Source: Marinobacter salinisoli (GTDB lineage Bacteria; Pseudomonadota; Gammaproteobacteria; Pseudomonadales; Oleiphilaceae). From it: DNA of 64,000 bases. Of the stretch, positions 25,710 through 34,938 are shown one piece after another. Position numbers and translations under genes: made by a program. Position 1 is the first letter of the stretch; the number at the start of each line of letters is the position of its first letter. The stretch is taken from NCBI RefSeq assembly GCF_017301335.1, contig NZ_CP071247.1, positions 2,542,001 to 2,606,000 of the forward strand. Direction: 5' to 3'. A model generated the notes under the pieces. The model saw nothing but the letters and a program-made list of their open reading frames with translations. It was not told where the DNA came from and searched no databases.

Positions 25710-25994
25710 TTAGAAAAACAGTTAGGTTTCCTTCTCATCAGCGATCTCTCCAGACTGCTATTCGGGCAATTTTCTACGGCAGAAGATTTGGCACCGGCCG
25801 ATATAAAACGGATTTGATCATCTCCTCATTCGGTGTGTGCGCAGCCGGATTGATTCCGCCTACAATTAGGCAGACGGAGAACACAAAATTACGTCATGAA
25901 GAGTGCGAGTCTGTAAACGCAGACAAATCATCGTCATCTGCAGCGATTCGGTAACCTGGCCAGACCACTCGGACTCGCGGAGGATGGCTGGAAT

Positions 25995-28664
25995 GTGTTC
26001 CCGGTCCGATCAAACCCCAGCGTGGCAGGTTACACTTTGCTAACAAATCAGCACACCGGGTATGCCCACCTCTCAATGAGCACCTTTTTCGACAGCGTTG
26101 TGACCCTCACACATACCCCCTTGCAGCGAGCATCGTTAGCGAGATTCGGTTTGCCATGCCCGCGCTCAACGGTGTTTGATCCAGCTGCCGTGCGACTGAT
26201 GAAGGATGGTGCGCCGCTGGAATGCCGGATCAAAGCCCTGTCGCACTGGCCTGACGGTTCTTTGCGTTGGATGCTATGTGAAGCGATTGTTAATCAGGCA
26301 GGGTCGATTGATCTGTGCGTGGACGAGAGGCCGCGGCGCCAGCCTGCGGCGAGTGAAACATTACCGATCGAGCGGCTTAACAACAGGGGCTCGCAGGCGA
26401 CGCAGGACGAATCTGCTGCCTGGCAGTTGTTCAACAGCCTGGCCATGCATTTTGAAATTGACGTGGACGGGAATGATTCAGCCCGTGAATGGTTATTGGC
26501 AAAAGCTGAGCCTGATAAAAATACCGATACATTGTGGCAAACCATCCGTTTTGACTGCGTAACGTCGGAATTACCTGGCGAAGAGGGCTCGCCCTTGCCC
26601 CTCAATCTCACCCTCATCTTTTGCTTTTGCCACGACACCGGTGAGTTCGAGTTGAAGGTTCGCATACACAACCCGTCAGCAGCGTCCCACCCGGACGGCT
26701 GTTGGGATTTGGGGGATTCGGGCAGTCGCTATATAAACCTTTTCAGGCTCTGCCTTGCCCCAACAGAGCCAGAGGAAACAGAGATCCAGCTCCTGTGCGA
26801 GGATACCGGATCGGCACGAGGTGATGGCGTTGATGCGGTGCCAGTTTACTCCGTGGCCGATGGTGATTTTGAACTGCATCAGACGGGAAGTGGTGGCGAG
26901 AACTGGCAAAGCCCAGTCCACTGGGACGAGAGCAAGCGCTCAACCGTCAAAGCCAATGGATTTGTCGTTACTCGTGGTGAAGGGGAGCAGCTCGCCAGTG
27001 GCCTCCGAGCAGAACCAGTTTTGCAGCTGAAATTCGACGATCAGTGTATGGTGTTGCAGCCGCAGGATTTCTGGCAGAACTTTCCGGCCAGAATTAACGC
27101 CTCCAAGAACAAGTTAAGCTTGGATCTGTTTCCCGAAAAGACGGAGTTATGTGGGGGCGAAAGCAAAACCTGGTCAATAAAAGGCAGGGTGTACCCAAAA
27201 GCAGGTACGCCGACGTTCAAGCGCAATGCCTTCCGCGTCCCTCTTGTTGCGTACAACCAAAATTACCTCAATGAATGTGAGGTCTTACCGCACCTTCATT
27301 TTACGGATGAAAAAAGTGATCTGACCGACTTGATCCAGGCAGGCCTGAGTGGATCTTGCAGTTTTTATGAAAAGCGTGAACGCGTTGATGAATTCGGTTG
27401 GCGTAACTTCGGTGACTTATGGGCGGACCACGAATGTCACGGTTTGGAACCGAAACCTTATTTTATTTCCCATTACAACAATCAGTACGATCCGTTAATG
27501 GGCATGACTCTTCAATACTTGCAACACGGGCAAACCCAGTGGCTGGAGTTGGTGCAACCACTGAATCTGCATATCCAGGATATCGACATCTACGACACCG
27601 ATCAGGACAAGGCGGAATATAACGGTGGCCTGTTCTGGCACACCAATCATTATTTGCCGGCGGAAACCTCTGGTCATCGTTCCTATTCAAAGCACCATAC
27701 GGCTGTGTATCAGGATTTTCAGGGCGGGGGTGGCCCGGGCGGGCAACACTGTTACACCACCGGACTGGCGCTTCAGTACTTTTTATTCGGTGATACCAGG
27801 GCCAAACAGAAAGTCATTCAGTTGACCGATTGGATCCGGCAATTTTACAACGGCAATGGCACAGTGCTGGATCGCACTTTCCGTTTGCTGACGATCGACT
27901 TCAAGAAAAACGTGTTCACCAACATTGGCATCAAAGCGCCTGGCTACCGGTATCCGCTGGATCGGGGTATCGGAAATTACCTCAATGCCCTGATCGATTG
28001 CTACGACGTGACTGGCAACCGGCACCTGTTGCGGGAAATGGGGTACGTGATTCGCCAAACTTGCCATCCCGATGAAAATATCACGCTGAGAAATCTGGAT
28101 GATATAGAAAACAGTTGGTTTTATACGGTATTTCTTCAGGCCGTCGGCCGCTTTTTGTTCCTCAAGGAATCCTTAAACTCAATTGATCCAGATTACTGGT
28201 ACGCCAGACAATGTTTGTTGCACTTTGGCCACTGGATGCTCAATAACGAACGGTATTATCTGGATACGCCTGAAAAGCTGGAATTTCCCAATGACACCTG
28301 GTGCGCTCAGGACATTCGTAAAGCCAATCTGTTTTGTTTTATGTACTACTTTGCGGAATCCGAAGCGCCAGACTTTCTGGCGCGCGCCGATGAATTTTAC
28401 CGGTACGCGAGTGAGCGGTTAGCGGATTCAGAAGAAGCTCAGTACACACGTTTGCTCGCGCTGATGATGCAGAACGACGGGGTACAGCAAAAATTCAAAT
28501 CCAGGCCACGCTCGCCCGTTAAACCCGAGCAGCACGATTTCGGCGCACCACCTGTATACAGCCCTGCAACGATTTTGATCACCTATGTTAGAGATATGCT
28601 GAAGGCGTTGGTAAATTTTTCGATTTACCGGGAGGTTCGCTGGCTGAAGCTCAGACTCAGGTGA
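25995..28664 (+). CDS. RIFT-barrel protein, exo-rhamnogalacturonan-lyase (YetA/PL26)-like
   Basis: 889 residues from a GTG at 25995 with GGAGG eleven bases upstream; the ATG at 26076 has no ribosome site but would start closer to the domain. The N-terminal RIFT-barrel region has the signature LSHWPDGSLRWML (about residues 82-94). The central and C-terminal parts, from ~430, form an (alpha/alpha) barrel with SHYNNQYDPLMGM, HTNHYLPAETSGHRSYSKHH and GGPGGQHCYTTGLALQYF. These match the family of PcRGLX/YetA proteins, where characterised members degrade rhamnogalacturonan. No signal peptide is evident, so a cytosolic role in surface-polysaccharide handling is possible. The gene is unlike housekeeping neighbours and immediately follows the tRNA-Leu element. 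Confidence 0.7.
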   Translation: MFPVRSNPSVAGYTLLTNQHTGYAHLSMSTFFDSVVTLTHTPLQRASLARFGLPCPRSTVFDPAAVRLMKDGAPLECRIKALSHWPDGSLRWMLCEAIVNQAGSIDLCVDERPRRQPAASETLPIERLNNRGSQATQDESAAWQLFNSLAMHFEIDVDGNDSAREWLLAKAEPDKNTDTLWQTIRFDCVTSELPGEEGSPLPLNLTLIFCFCHDTGEFELKVRIHNPSAASHPDGCWDLGDSGSRYINLFRLCLAPTEPEETEIQLLCEDTGSARGDGVDAVPVYSVADGDFELHQTGSGGENWQSPVHWDESKRSTVKANGFVVTRGEGEQLASGLRAEPVLQLKFDDQCMVLQPQDFWQNFPARINASKNKLSLDLFPEKTELCGGESKTWSIKGRVYPKAGTPTFKRNAFRVPLVAYNQNYLNECEVLPHLHFTDEKSDLTDLIQAGLSGSCSFYEKRERVDEFGWRNFGDLWADHECHGLEPKPYFISHYNNQYDPLMGMTLQYLQHGQTQWLELVQPLNLHIQDIDIYDTDQDKAEYNGGLFWHTNHYLPAETSGHRSYSKHHTAVYQDFQGGGGPGGQHCYTTGLALQYFLFGDTRAKQKVIQLTDWIRQFYNGNGTVLDRTFRLLTIDFKKNVFTNIGIKAPGYRYPLDRGIGNYLNALIDCYDVTGNRHLLREMGYVIRQTCHPDENITLRNLDDIENSWFYTVFLQAVGRFLFLKESLNSIDPDYWYARQCLLHFGHWMLNNERYYLDTPEKLEFPNDTWCAQDIRKANLFCFMYYFAESEAPDFLARADEFYRYASERLADSEEAQYTRLLALMMQNDGVQQKFKSRPRSPVKPEQHDFGAPPVYSPATILITYVRDMLKALVNFSIYREVRWLKLRLR

Positions 28665-28919
28665 GAGCCTAAAAAGGGAACTGCCGCACGTTACTGGCTT
28701 TGCCAGTCTTGGCCAGTTAAGCCACTATATAAAACAGTGTGTTGGTAACTTCCATCTCGCGGAAAGACTCAGCACCCTTCGCCTGGGTGGTTTCCCTACC
28801 CAAAGGAACGAACGGCGTGTAGCGAAGCCAATTAACCGGGGGGATATCAAGACCAGACGGAAATGGTTCAGAAAGTGTTGCAGGGTGAGTAACACAGGGG
28901 TAGCACATTGGAGGTAGTA
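28665..28919 (+). promoter_or_regulatory. 255-bp leader of the acyl operon
   Basis: Contains a perfect six-bp hairpin ACTGGC-TTT-GCCAGT (28693-28707) without a T-run, and GGCGTGTAGCG at about 28814-28824, which differs from the ops element GGCGGTAGCGT by one inserted base. No convincing ORF. Confidence 0.4.
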
Positions 28920-29219
28920 ATGCCCGGCGAAAACATACAGCGAATTATTTTTGACGCACTGGAGTTGATCAATCACGCAAGGGCAGATGATCGTCAGATC
29001 CTGATTTCTGAAGATACGCTGCTGTTTGGTAATGATGGTGAGCTTGATTCCATGGAGCTGGTGGGGCTCTTGATCAGCATCGAAGAAGCACTGCTGGACG
29101 AGGGTATTGAGGTAACATTGAGCGATGACCGTGCCATGTCTCAGTCGAGAAGCCCGTTTCGGTCGGTTAAAACTCTACAGAACTATATCCAGGATACGAT
29201 TAACGAGTCGGTATCCTGA
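28920..29219 (+). CDS. Acyl carrier protein
   Basis: 99 residues from the ATG at 28920, fixed by GGAGGT four bases upstream. The phosphopantetheine site is the serine of GELDSMELVGLLI (about residue 42), in a DS(M/L) motif, and the fold matches a four-helix carrier protein. It is longer at both ends than the fatty-acid AcpP, which points to a specialised carrier. The next gene, an SDR reductase, starts on the last base of its stop codon. It probably holds the acyl intermediate for the SDR, ligase and acyltransferases that follow. Confidence 0.85.
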   Translation: MPGENIQRIIFDALELINHARADDRQILISEDTLLFGNDGELDSMELVGLLISIEEALLDEGIEVTLSDDRAMSQSRSPFRSVKTLQNYIQDTINESVS

Positions 29220-29920
29220 TGGAGCCCCGTAGAATACTGATAACTGGCGCAAGCCGGGGCTTGGGGCGCGCGATCGCAGAGCACCTCCTGGCAGAGGGGG
29301 ATATTGTCTATGGATGCTCCCGCGGCGCGTCTGATCTGAGCCACGAGAACTATCACCATTTTTCCGTCGATATTGGCTCTGATGAGTCAGTAAAGGCCTT
29401 CTTTTTTGATTTGCGCCGAGAAACCAAGTCTCTGGACGCACTGATCAATAACGCCGGCATCGCCAGCATGAATGCCTTCGCGTTAACGCCGGCCAATACC
29501 TTCCAGCAGATTTTTAACATTAATGTTCAGGGTACCTATCTGTGTTGCCAGAAGGCTCTCGGCATGCTTAGAAGATCTGACCATGGCCGGATCGTCAACT
29601 TCACCACCGTAGCGGTCCCGCTGCAACTGGAAGGTGAGTCGATTTATGCCGCCAGCAAAAGCGCTGTGGAAACACTCACCAAAATCATTGCCAAGGAGTA
29701 CGGCAATTTTGGCATCACCTGCAATGCTATTGGGCCTTCCCCGATTGATACCGCGCTGATCAAAGGGGTGCCTCCAGAAAAAATACAAGAGCTTTTGCAG
29801 CGTCAGTCCATCAACAAAATGGCGACACCTCGTGATGTAATTAACGTGGTGGACTTTTACTTGCGACCTGAGAGTGAATTTATCACTGGCCAGGTTCTGT
29901 ATCTGGGGGGTGTATCGTGA
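29219..29920 (+). CDS. Short-chain dehydrogenase/reductase, FabG-like
   Basis: 233 residues. The NAD(P) motif is ITGASRGLGRAIAE (about residues 8-21), NNAG is present (LINNAGIASM), the catalytic Ser lies in VNFTTVA region and the YxxxK pair in IYAASKSAVETLTK. The chain is typical of 3-oxoacyl-ACP reductases. It overlaps the ACP stop by one base and is overlapped by the ligase start (ATGA), so tight coupling is visible. It probably reduces a 3-keto acyl group on the local ACP. Confidence 0.87.
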   Translation: MEPRRILITGASRGLGRAIAEHLLAEGDIVYGCSRGASDLSHENYHHFSVDIGSDESVKAFFFDLRRETKSLDALINNAGIASMNAFALTPANTFQQIFNINVQGTYLCCQKALGMLRRSDHGRIVNFTTVAVPLQLEGESIYAASKSAVETLTKIIAKEYGNFGITCNAIGPSPIDTALIKGVPPEKIQELLQRQSINKMATPRDVINVVDFYLRPESEFITGQVLYLGGVS

Positions 29921-31263
29921 TGATTGATTTTTTCCTGGAATCCCTACGCACATCCCCGGAACATGAAGCGGTCGTGTCCTCTGATTTTTCGGTGACTTTC
30001 GGCCAATTAACCCGATTGATAGGCGCCTATGAGAAATGGCTGGATGCCCATCAAATTCCTGAGGGCGCTGTCGTATCCTTTAGTGGCGACTACTCGCCCG
30101 GCTCCATAGCGCTATTCATGACGCTGGCCAGAAAAGGGAACATTGTGATTCCGCTGTCTCAGGATTCGAGCAAGCAGTTTGCCGAGTTTCGAGAGATTGG
30201 TGAGACGGAGTACGACATAACCGTTGATGGCGACACCCTTGAGTTAGTGGTCACGGGTCGCAAGGCTTATCATCCGCTCTATACGCAACTTCGTGAGGCG
30301 AGACAACCCGGATTGGTGCTCTTCTCTTCGGGCTCCACCGGGAAAAGCAAAGCGATTGTGCAGAACCTCGAAAAGCTGATGGGTAAATTCCGGCAGCCTC
30401 GAAAAGCGATGCGCATGCTGATTTTCCTGCAGCTGGACCATATCGGTGGCGTAAATTCCTTGCTGTATTCGCTGGCCAACAAAGGAACGACCATTGTCTC
30501 TGATGCGCGCACGCCAGATAAGGTGTGCGAGGCCGTAGAGCGTTTTGGCGCTGAAGTTTTGCCGACCTCACCAACTTTTCTGAATCTGCTATTGCTATCC
30601 AAAGCCTACGAGCGCTTTGACCTTTCTTCGCTAAAGCTGATCACCTACGGTACCGAGCCCATGCAGGAGAGCACTCTGTCCAAGCTAGGCGAGATCCTGC
30701 CGGAGGCAACCTTGCAGCAAACCTACGGCTTATCAGAAGTCGGGATTCTCCGTTCGAAATCCCGATCATCGGATTCCACCTGGATGAAGGTGGGTGGCGA
30801 CGAGTTCAAAACTAAAATCGTCGGCGGGACGCTGCGGGTTAAAGCGGATTCTGGAATGCTGGGCTATCTAAACGCTCCCAGCCCGTTTGACGAGGACGGT
30901 TATCTCGATACCGGTGATCTTGTCGAGCAGGACGGTGAGTGGATCCGCATTTTGGGGCGCGCCAGTGAAATCATCAACGTGGGTGGTTTGAAGGTATTTC
31001 CGGCGGAAGTAGAGAGTGTTTTACTCAGTATGCCCGAGGTCAATGATGTCGTGGTTTACGGGGTCGGCCACAGCATTACCGGAAATGTGGTTTGCGCGAA
31101 ATTCAGTCTTGCCGAGGAGCTTCCGCTGAGGGAACTCAAAAAGCGGGTTTTTCAATACTGTAAAGACAGACTGCCGTCCTACAAGGTGCCAGGAAAAATC
31201 ATCATCACCGACGAGCCAACCTTCAATCAACGTTTCAAGCGCATGAGAAGAGAGAAGGTTTGA
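29920..31263 (+). CDS. AMP-forming acyl-CoA/acyl-ACP ligase, short form
   Basis: 447 residues from the ATG that overlaps the SDR stop (ATGA). The adenylation P-loop is LFSSGSTGKSK, the A5-like motif is TYGLSEVG, the hinge region is YLDTGDLVEQDG and the A8-A10 region reads RILGRASEIINVGGLKVFPAEVE, with the C-terminal lysine in FNQRFKRMRREKV. The N-terminal domain is short (about 360 residues). In this context it probably activates a carboxylic acid and loads it on the ACP encoded just upstream. Substrate unknown. Confidence 0.85.
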   Translation: MIDFFLESLRTSPEHEAVVSSDFSVTFGQLTRLIGAYEKWLDAHQIPEGAVVSFSGDYSPGSIALFMTLARKGNIVIPLSQDSSKQFAEFREIGETEYDITVDGDTLELVVTGRKAYHPLYTQLREARQPGLVLFSSGSTGKSKAIVQNLEKLMGKFRQPRKAMRMLIFLQLDHIGGVNSLLYSLANKGTTIVSDARTPDKVCEAVERFGAEVLPTSPTFLNLLLLSKAYERFDLSSLKLITYGTEPMQESTLSKLGEILPEATLQQTYGLSEVGILRSKSRSSDSTWMKVGGDEFKTKIVGGTLRVKADSGMLGYLNAPSPFDEDGYLDTGDLVEQDGEWIRILGRASEIINVGGLKVFPAEVESVLLSMPEVNDVVVYGVGHSITGNVVCAKFSLAEELPLRELKKRVFQYCKDRLPSYKVPGKIIITDEPTFNQRFKRMRREKV

Positions 31264-31264
31264 T

Positions 31265-31864
31265 ATGGTGAAACACCTCAAAACCATACTGAACCTGATC
31301 AGCAAGTTACTGGTGTTGCCGTTGGCTGTCCCCACAAAACTCGAGCAGTGGCTAATCTCTCCCCATACCGAGCTTGTTTACAATATCTGCTCCCAGGCCG
31401 TTGCGATCCTTCCAGGCATGCCCGGTGCTTTTCTGAGGCGTGCCTTTTATTCGCTGACACTGGAGGAGTGCTCCGATCACTGCCATATCGGCTTTGGCAC
31501 GATCATCTCTCACCGCTCAGCCATCATAAAAGATCACGTTTATATTGGAAGCTACGCACTGATCGGAGCGGTTGAAATTCAAGAGCACAGCCTCATCGGC
31601 TCCCGCGTCAGCATTCTGAGTGGCCGAGCGCTGCATATTCTGGAGGAAGACGGAACCTGGAGTGCGTACTCGCCCGATCGCTTAACTCAGATAACTATCT
31701 CGAAAAATGTCTGGGTAGGCGAGGGTGCCATCATCGTTGCTAACATCGGAGAAGGGTGCATGATCGGAGCGGGATCGGTCATAACGACCGATACCAAACC
31801 CCAGGTGGTGATGTCAGGCAACCCTGCGCGTTTTATAAAAAACCTGACTCCAGAAGAAGGCTGA
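31265..31864 (+). CDS. Hexapeptide-repeat (left-handed beta-helix) acyltransferase
   Basis: 199 residues. The repeats run from about 70 to 190: IGFGTIISHRSAIIKDHVYIG, IGAVEIQEHSLIG, ITISKNVWVGEGAIIVANIGEGCMIGAGSVIT, ending PAR as in sugar O-acetyltransferases of the LpxA/WbbJ type. The N-terminus (about 1-55) has a hydrophobic segment and is not part of the helix. It would transfer an acyl group from ACP or CoA to a sugar hydroxyl. It follows the ligase by one base. Confidence 0.8.
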   Translation: MVKHLKTILNLISKLLVLPLAVPTKLEQWLISPHTELVYNICSQAVAILPGMPGAFLRRAFYSLTLEECSDHCHIGFGTIISHRSAIIKDHVYIGSYALIGAVEIQEHSLIGSRVSILSGRALHILEEDGTWSAYSPDRLTQITISKNVWVGEGAIIVANIGEGCMIGAGSVITTDTKPQVVMSGNPARFIKNLTPEEG

Positions 31865-31871
31865 TTCCCAG

Positions 31872-32927
31872 ATGGTCACCACGGAAAGGCAGGCATTTAT
31901 CGACTGGATGAAGGCAATTGGCATGTTCCTGATTGTGACCGGCCATGTAGTGGGAAGCCCGCATGCCATGTTCAATGAAGTCGCCCAGCCGATCTATACG
32001 AAGCAATTGGGTGTCGCTTTCTTTATATTCATTATGGGCTGGGGCTTGGCGCGGGAGCGTGGCGACTGGATGCCTGTCTTATTCAAACGCTTATTTCCAA
32101 TCTATTTTTACGGAATTATCTGTGCACTTATTCTGAGCGGCATTTTTTGGTTTACCAAAGGCGATATTAACGAAAGCAATTATCTGCCTTTTTTTGCCGG
32201 GATAAACGTGTTTTTCAATTATTTTCCTGCGAACCCAACGACTTGGTATATCGGCACCTATTTACATGTTTTGCTGGTTTGGGCGCTGTTCCTTCGTGGC
32301 AAGTCCATCACGCCGGCTCTGTTCGGTTGCGCTTTTGTGTTTGAGATCGTTTTTCGAGCCGCATTAACCTATATCAATAAAGACTTTATGGCGTATATGA
32401 TGCTGCCTAACTGGCTTTCCGTCTTTTTGATGGGCATGTGGCTTTCCGATAAGCAAGATAAAGAGTTCGGCGCTGGCACACTGGCCATTGCCTTGCTCTG
32501 GCTGATGGGCCTTCTCACTTGGGCGTGGGTCGGTGGGGGCTTGTCAGTAGGTAATGAATTCCCGTTTCGGTCATTGCCTGGCATGGAATCGGGCGTGAGT
32601 GTAATGGTGCAGTCGATTGTTATATCCCTGGTATACATTGCGAACACGTTTTTAGGTTTTCAGCTTGCGAGAAGGCTGTTTTCTAGTCGCTTAATCAATT
32701 TCTTTTCCAGGAATACGATTCTGGTCTTCATTTTACATATGCCAATAATATATGCCTTTTCCTCTTACTTTTATGATGTCATTGGGGATCATGCATACAA
32801 ACGGATTATGTGGGTTGTGTTCCTGTTTGTTGCGCTTTCGCTATTCTCGGAACTTTGTGAGCGGATAGTTAACGTAAAGAAGGTTCAACTCAAAGTTTAC
32901 AGCGCCGTCTTTGGGGCTCGTGCCTGA
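31872..32927 (+). CDS. Membrane acyltransferase, Acyl_transf_3 family
   Basis: 351 residues and about ten transmembrane helices. The N-terminus DWMKAIGMFLIVTGHVVGSPH has the histidine after a first helix typical of the family (OafA, NodX, WecH), which O-acylate sugars using cytosolic acyl donors. It starts 7 bp after the hexapeptide acyltransferase and ends the operon, convergent with the EamA gene across 8 bp. The AT-rich composition is similar to the other genes of this block. Confidence 0.85.
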   Translation: MVTTERQAFIDWMKAIGMFLIVTGHVVGSPHAMFNEVAQPIYTKQLGVAFFIFIMGWGLARERGDWMPVLFKRLFPIYFYGIICALILSGIFWFTKGDINESNYLPFFAGINVFFNYFPANPTTWYIGTYLHVLLVWALFLRGKSITPALFGCAFVFEIVFRAALTYINKDFMAYMMLPNWLSVFLMGMWLSDKQDKEFGAGTLAIALLWLMGLLTWAWVGGGLSVGNEFPFRSLPGMESGVSVMVQSIVISLVYIANTFLGFQLARRLFSSRLINFFSRNTILVFILHMPIIYAFSSYFYDVIGDHAYKRIMWVVFLFVALSLFSELCERIVNVKKVQLKVYSAVFGARA

Positions 32928-32935
32928 GGTTTGGA

Positions 32936-33811
32936 TTATGATGTCGCTTTCAGATTCTGATAACGCCGCACCTCAATCCAGCCATGAATGAGCAGTGCGC
33001 TCAAAATAATTGCGCCGCCAAAGAGGCTTAGTCTGGGCGGAACTTCTCCCAGAAACAGCCAGACCAGAAACGATCCAACAACGGTTTCCAACAACAGCAT
33101 CAAACTGACTTCCGCAGCAGGGATGTAGCGCGGGCCAATCTGGATAAGCACGCTGGCAATGGGCAAAAAAACCAGGCTCAGAAGGCCAATGAAGAATGCA
33201 TCACGGGCAGATGGTAGCTGGGCACCACCAAAAAGAGCTGCGGCACCGGCCACCAGCGCGGCGCCAAACATAAGCATGACACTCATGTCGGCCTCTGGCC
33301 GGGAGCGTGCAACATTGAGGTTGGAAGCGAGGGCAGTCGCTGCCAGCGCTGCCATTAACAGCCCCAATGGCTCACCGTGACCCATTTCGCCGATGGCCAT
33401 CAGGCTGGCACCACTGACACAGATTAAAATGATGCCCCAGGTTCGCAGCGGAAGCGTTTCTTTCCAGAAGATCCAGGCGATCAGCGCGGCGATCATCGGC
33501 GCAGTATTGAGGATCACCAGAACGTTCCCCGCTGCCGTGTTTTTCATGCCAAATACAAAGCCCAGGGTGCTTAGCGAAAAAGCGAATGCACAGAACATCC
33601 CCTTAGAGCCGCACAGCCTGATTTGTTGACCGAGCGTTGTACGGTATCGACCCCAACTGATGATCAAAAAACTGAATGCCAACAGTAGGCCTCGCCAAAA
33701 CAGGAAAACGACGGCTTCTACAGAAGTGATCTTGACCAGTAAGGCGTCCGGGGTAAGGAAAAGCACTCCAAGGGCGGCAATCGTCAAACCTTTAATGCGG
33801 GTAGAGTCCAA
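32936..33811 (-). CDS. EamA/DMT-family transporter
   Basis: 291 residues with ten predicted helices in two EamA repeats (about 8-135 and 145-280). The second-repeat signature AEVSLMLLLETVVGSFLVWLFLGEVPP is typical. These transporters move amino acids, nucleobases or other small metabolites; substrate unknown. It is the last gene of a leftward run and starts 40 bp after the deoxyribosyltransferase stop. Confidence 0.88.
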   Translation of the reverse strand: MDSTRIKGLTIAALGVLFLTPDALLVKITSVEAVVFLFWRGLLLAFSFLIISWGRYRTTLGQQIRLCGSKGMFCAFAFSLSTLGFVFGMKNTAAGNVLVILNTAPMIAALIAWIFWKETLPLRTWGIILICVSGASLMAIGEMGHGEPLGLLMAALAATALASNLNVARSRPEADMSVMLMFGAALVAGAAALFGGAQLPSARDAFFIGLLSLVFLPIASVLIQIGPRYIPAAEVSLMLLLETVVGSFLVWLFLGEVPPRLSLFGGAIILSALLIHGWIEVRRYQNLKATS

Positions 33812-33851
33812 GGAAGCATCTCTTGAGGGTTGGGAACAGGGGAAATTGCAA

Positions 33852-34412
33852 TTAGCTTAAGTGTTCTGCAAGCGTCTGCACGCAGCGCATGAAAGCTTTG
33901 GCGCAGAAAAAGGCATGCTCTGGCGCTTCTGTGTCTCCGGTTGCCACCACGCCCCCGCTTTCGACAATGCTGCATGAAATCATGAGGTTGTCTTCAAGGT
34001 CAAAGTTTTCGATGGTGAGGCCGTCATCGTCGAACTCTGTGGCTCCGGCGCGGCGGTAATAGGTGCGGGAGTCGACGGTAAATCCACAGGCGGGCTTTCC
34101 GTGTCCGATCATGTAGCCGACCTCGAAGACGGTGCCGGGATCGGCGCTGATTCCCCGGAACGGAGTCAGGTTGGCGATGACGCCGTGGCAGTTGTCCATC
34201 AGGTCCCGGTTGGCTCGATATATCCGGAAGCCCCGCTCTTTTAGCGATTCGTCGGGCGGGAAATTGATGGTGGTGTCCAGCGGGTCCACACCCTCCAAGC
34301 CGGCATCCCGAAGCAGGCTTAGCTTATGGGCCAGTATGGTTTTATGCGCGTCGGCCGGAAAGAAGACTTCGGGGCCGGCCAGGTAGATGCGTTTCGGGTG
34401 GTGAGCTGTCAC
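33852..34412 (-). CDS. Nucleoside 2-deoxyribosyltransferase family protein
   Basis: 186 residues. The start IYLAGPEVFFPADA matches the conserved YLAGP motif; the catalytic region is IANLTPFRGISADPGTVFEVGYMIGHGKPACGF, with Glu in TVFEVGYM. Characterised members swap bases between deoxynucleosides or hydrolyse nucleotide N-glycosidic bonds. It is cytosolic and lies between a DUF192 lipoprotein gene and the EamA gene; the adjacent exporter could carry a nucleoside-like product, but that is only a guess. Confidence 0.85.
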   Translation of the reverse strand: MTAHHPKRIYLAGPEVFFPADAHKTILAHKLSLLRDAGLEGVDPLDTTINFPPDESLKERGFRIYRANRDLMDNCHGVIANLTPFRGISADPGTVFEVGYMIGHGKPACGFTVDSRTYYRRAGATEFDDDGLTIENFDLEDNLMISCSIVESGGVVATGDTEAPEHAFFCAKAFMRCVQTLAEHLS

Positions 34413-34434
34413 TGGATTCCCTTATCGTAGTGGC

Positions 34435-34938
34435 TTATTCCGGGTTGCACTGGTTTTTTTGGACCATCAGCTTGTCGCCCACCTCCACGCCGTGCTTCTC
34501 GAAAAAACCAGCGTTCATCTCTACGGCATAGGTAAAGGGCACCCCGGCCGGATAGGTCGGGCAGTCAAAACCCTGCGCAGGAGGGCAGGGCGTCATACGC
34601 CGGATCGCGCTAATTGTTCCTGTCTCGTTCAGGTAGGCAATGTCCAGCTCCAGCAGCGTGTTGTACATCCAGAATCCACGGTCTGGTTGCTGGGTTGACG
34701 GATACACGAACATCATGCCCTGGTCTGCAGGGAGCGATGTCCTGGCCATCAGCCCGGTCTGGCGCTGTTCGGGCTTGCGAGCCACTTCCAGTAGCACCGG
34801 TACTCGAACTTCATCGGTAACGAAACAGGCCCGCTCTATCGGCAATTCGGCTTGCGGGGTTGACGAATTGGCGGCACACCCCGATACCGAAACGGACAGG
34901 AGTACACAAGCAGCTGATGCCCGAAGACGCTTTTTCAT
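34435..34938 (-). CDS. DUF192 lipoprotein
   Basis: 167 residues with a lipoprotein signal: hydrophobic segment then lipobox SVSGC (Cys about 21). The DUF192 domain follows: [39 protein letters not shown], and [20 protein letters not shown]. It is a small beta-rich periplasmic domain of unknown role. The ATG overlaps the ABC permease stop by three bases (ATGA), so it is made with the exporter. Confidence 0.88.
   Translation of the reverse strand: MKKRLRASAACVLLSVSVSGCAANSSTPQAELPIERACFVTDEVRVPVLLEVARKPEQRQTGLMARTSLPADQGMMFVYPSTQQPDRGFWMYNTLLELDIAYLNETGTISAIRRMTPCPPAQGFDCPTYPAGVPFTYAVEMNAGFFEKHGVEVGDKLMVQKNQCNPE

Noticed and set aside
28717..28908. Minus-strand 63-codon ORF before the acyl operon
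   Set aside because: Low confidence; ends within the operon leader and shows no domain. It could belong to a degenerate repeat, which I could not verify.
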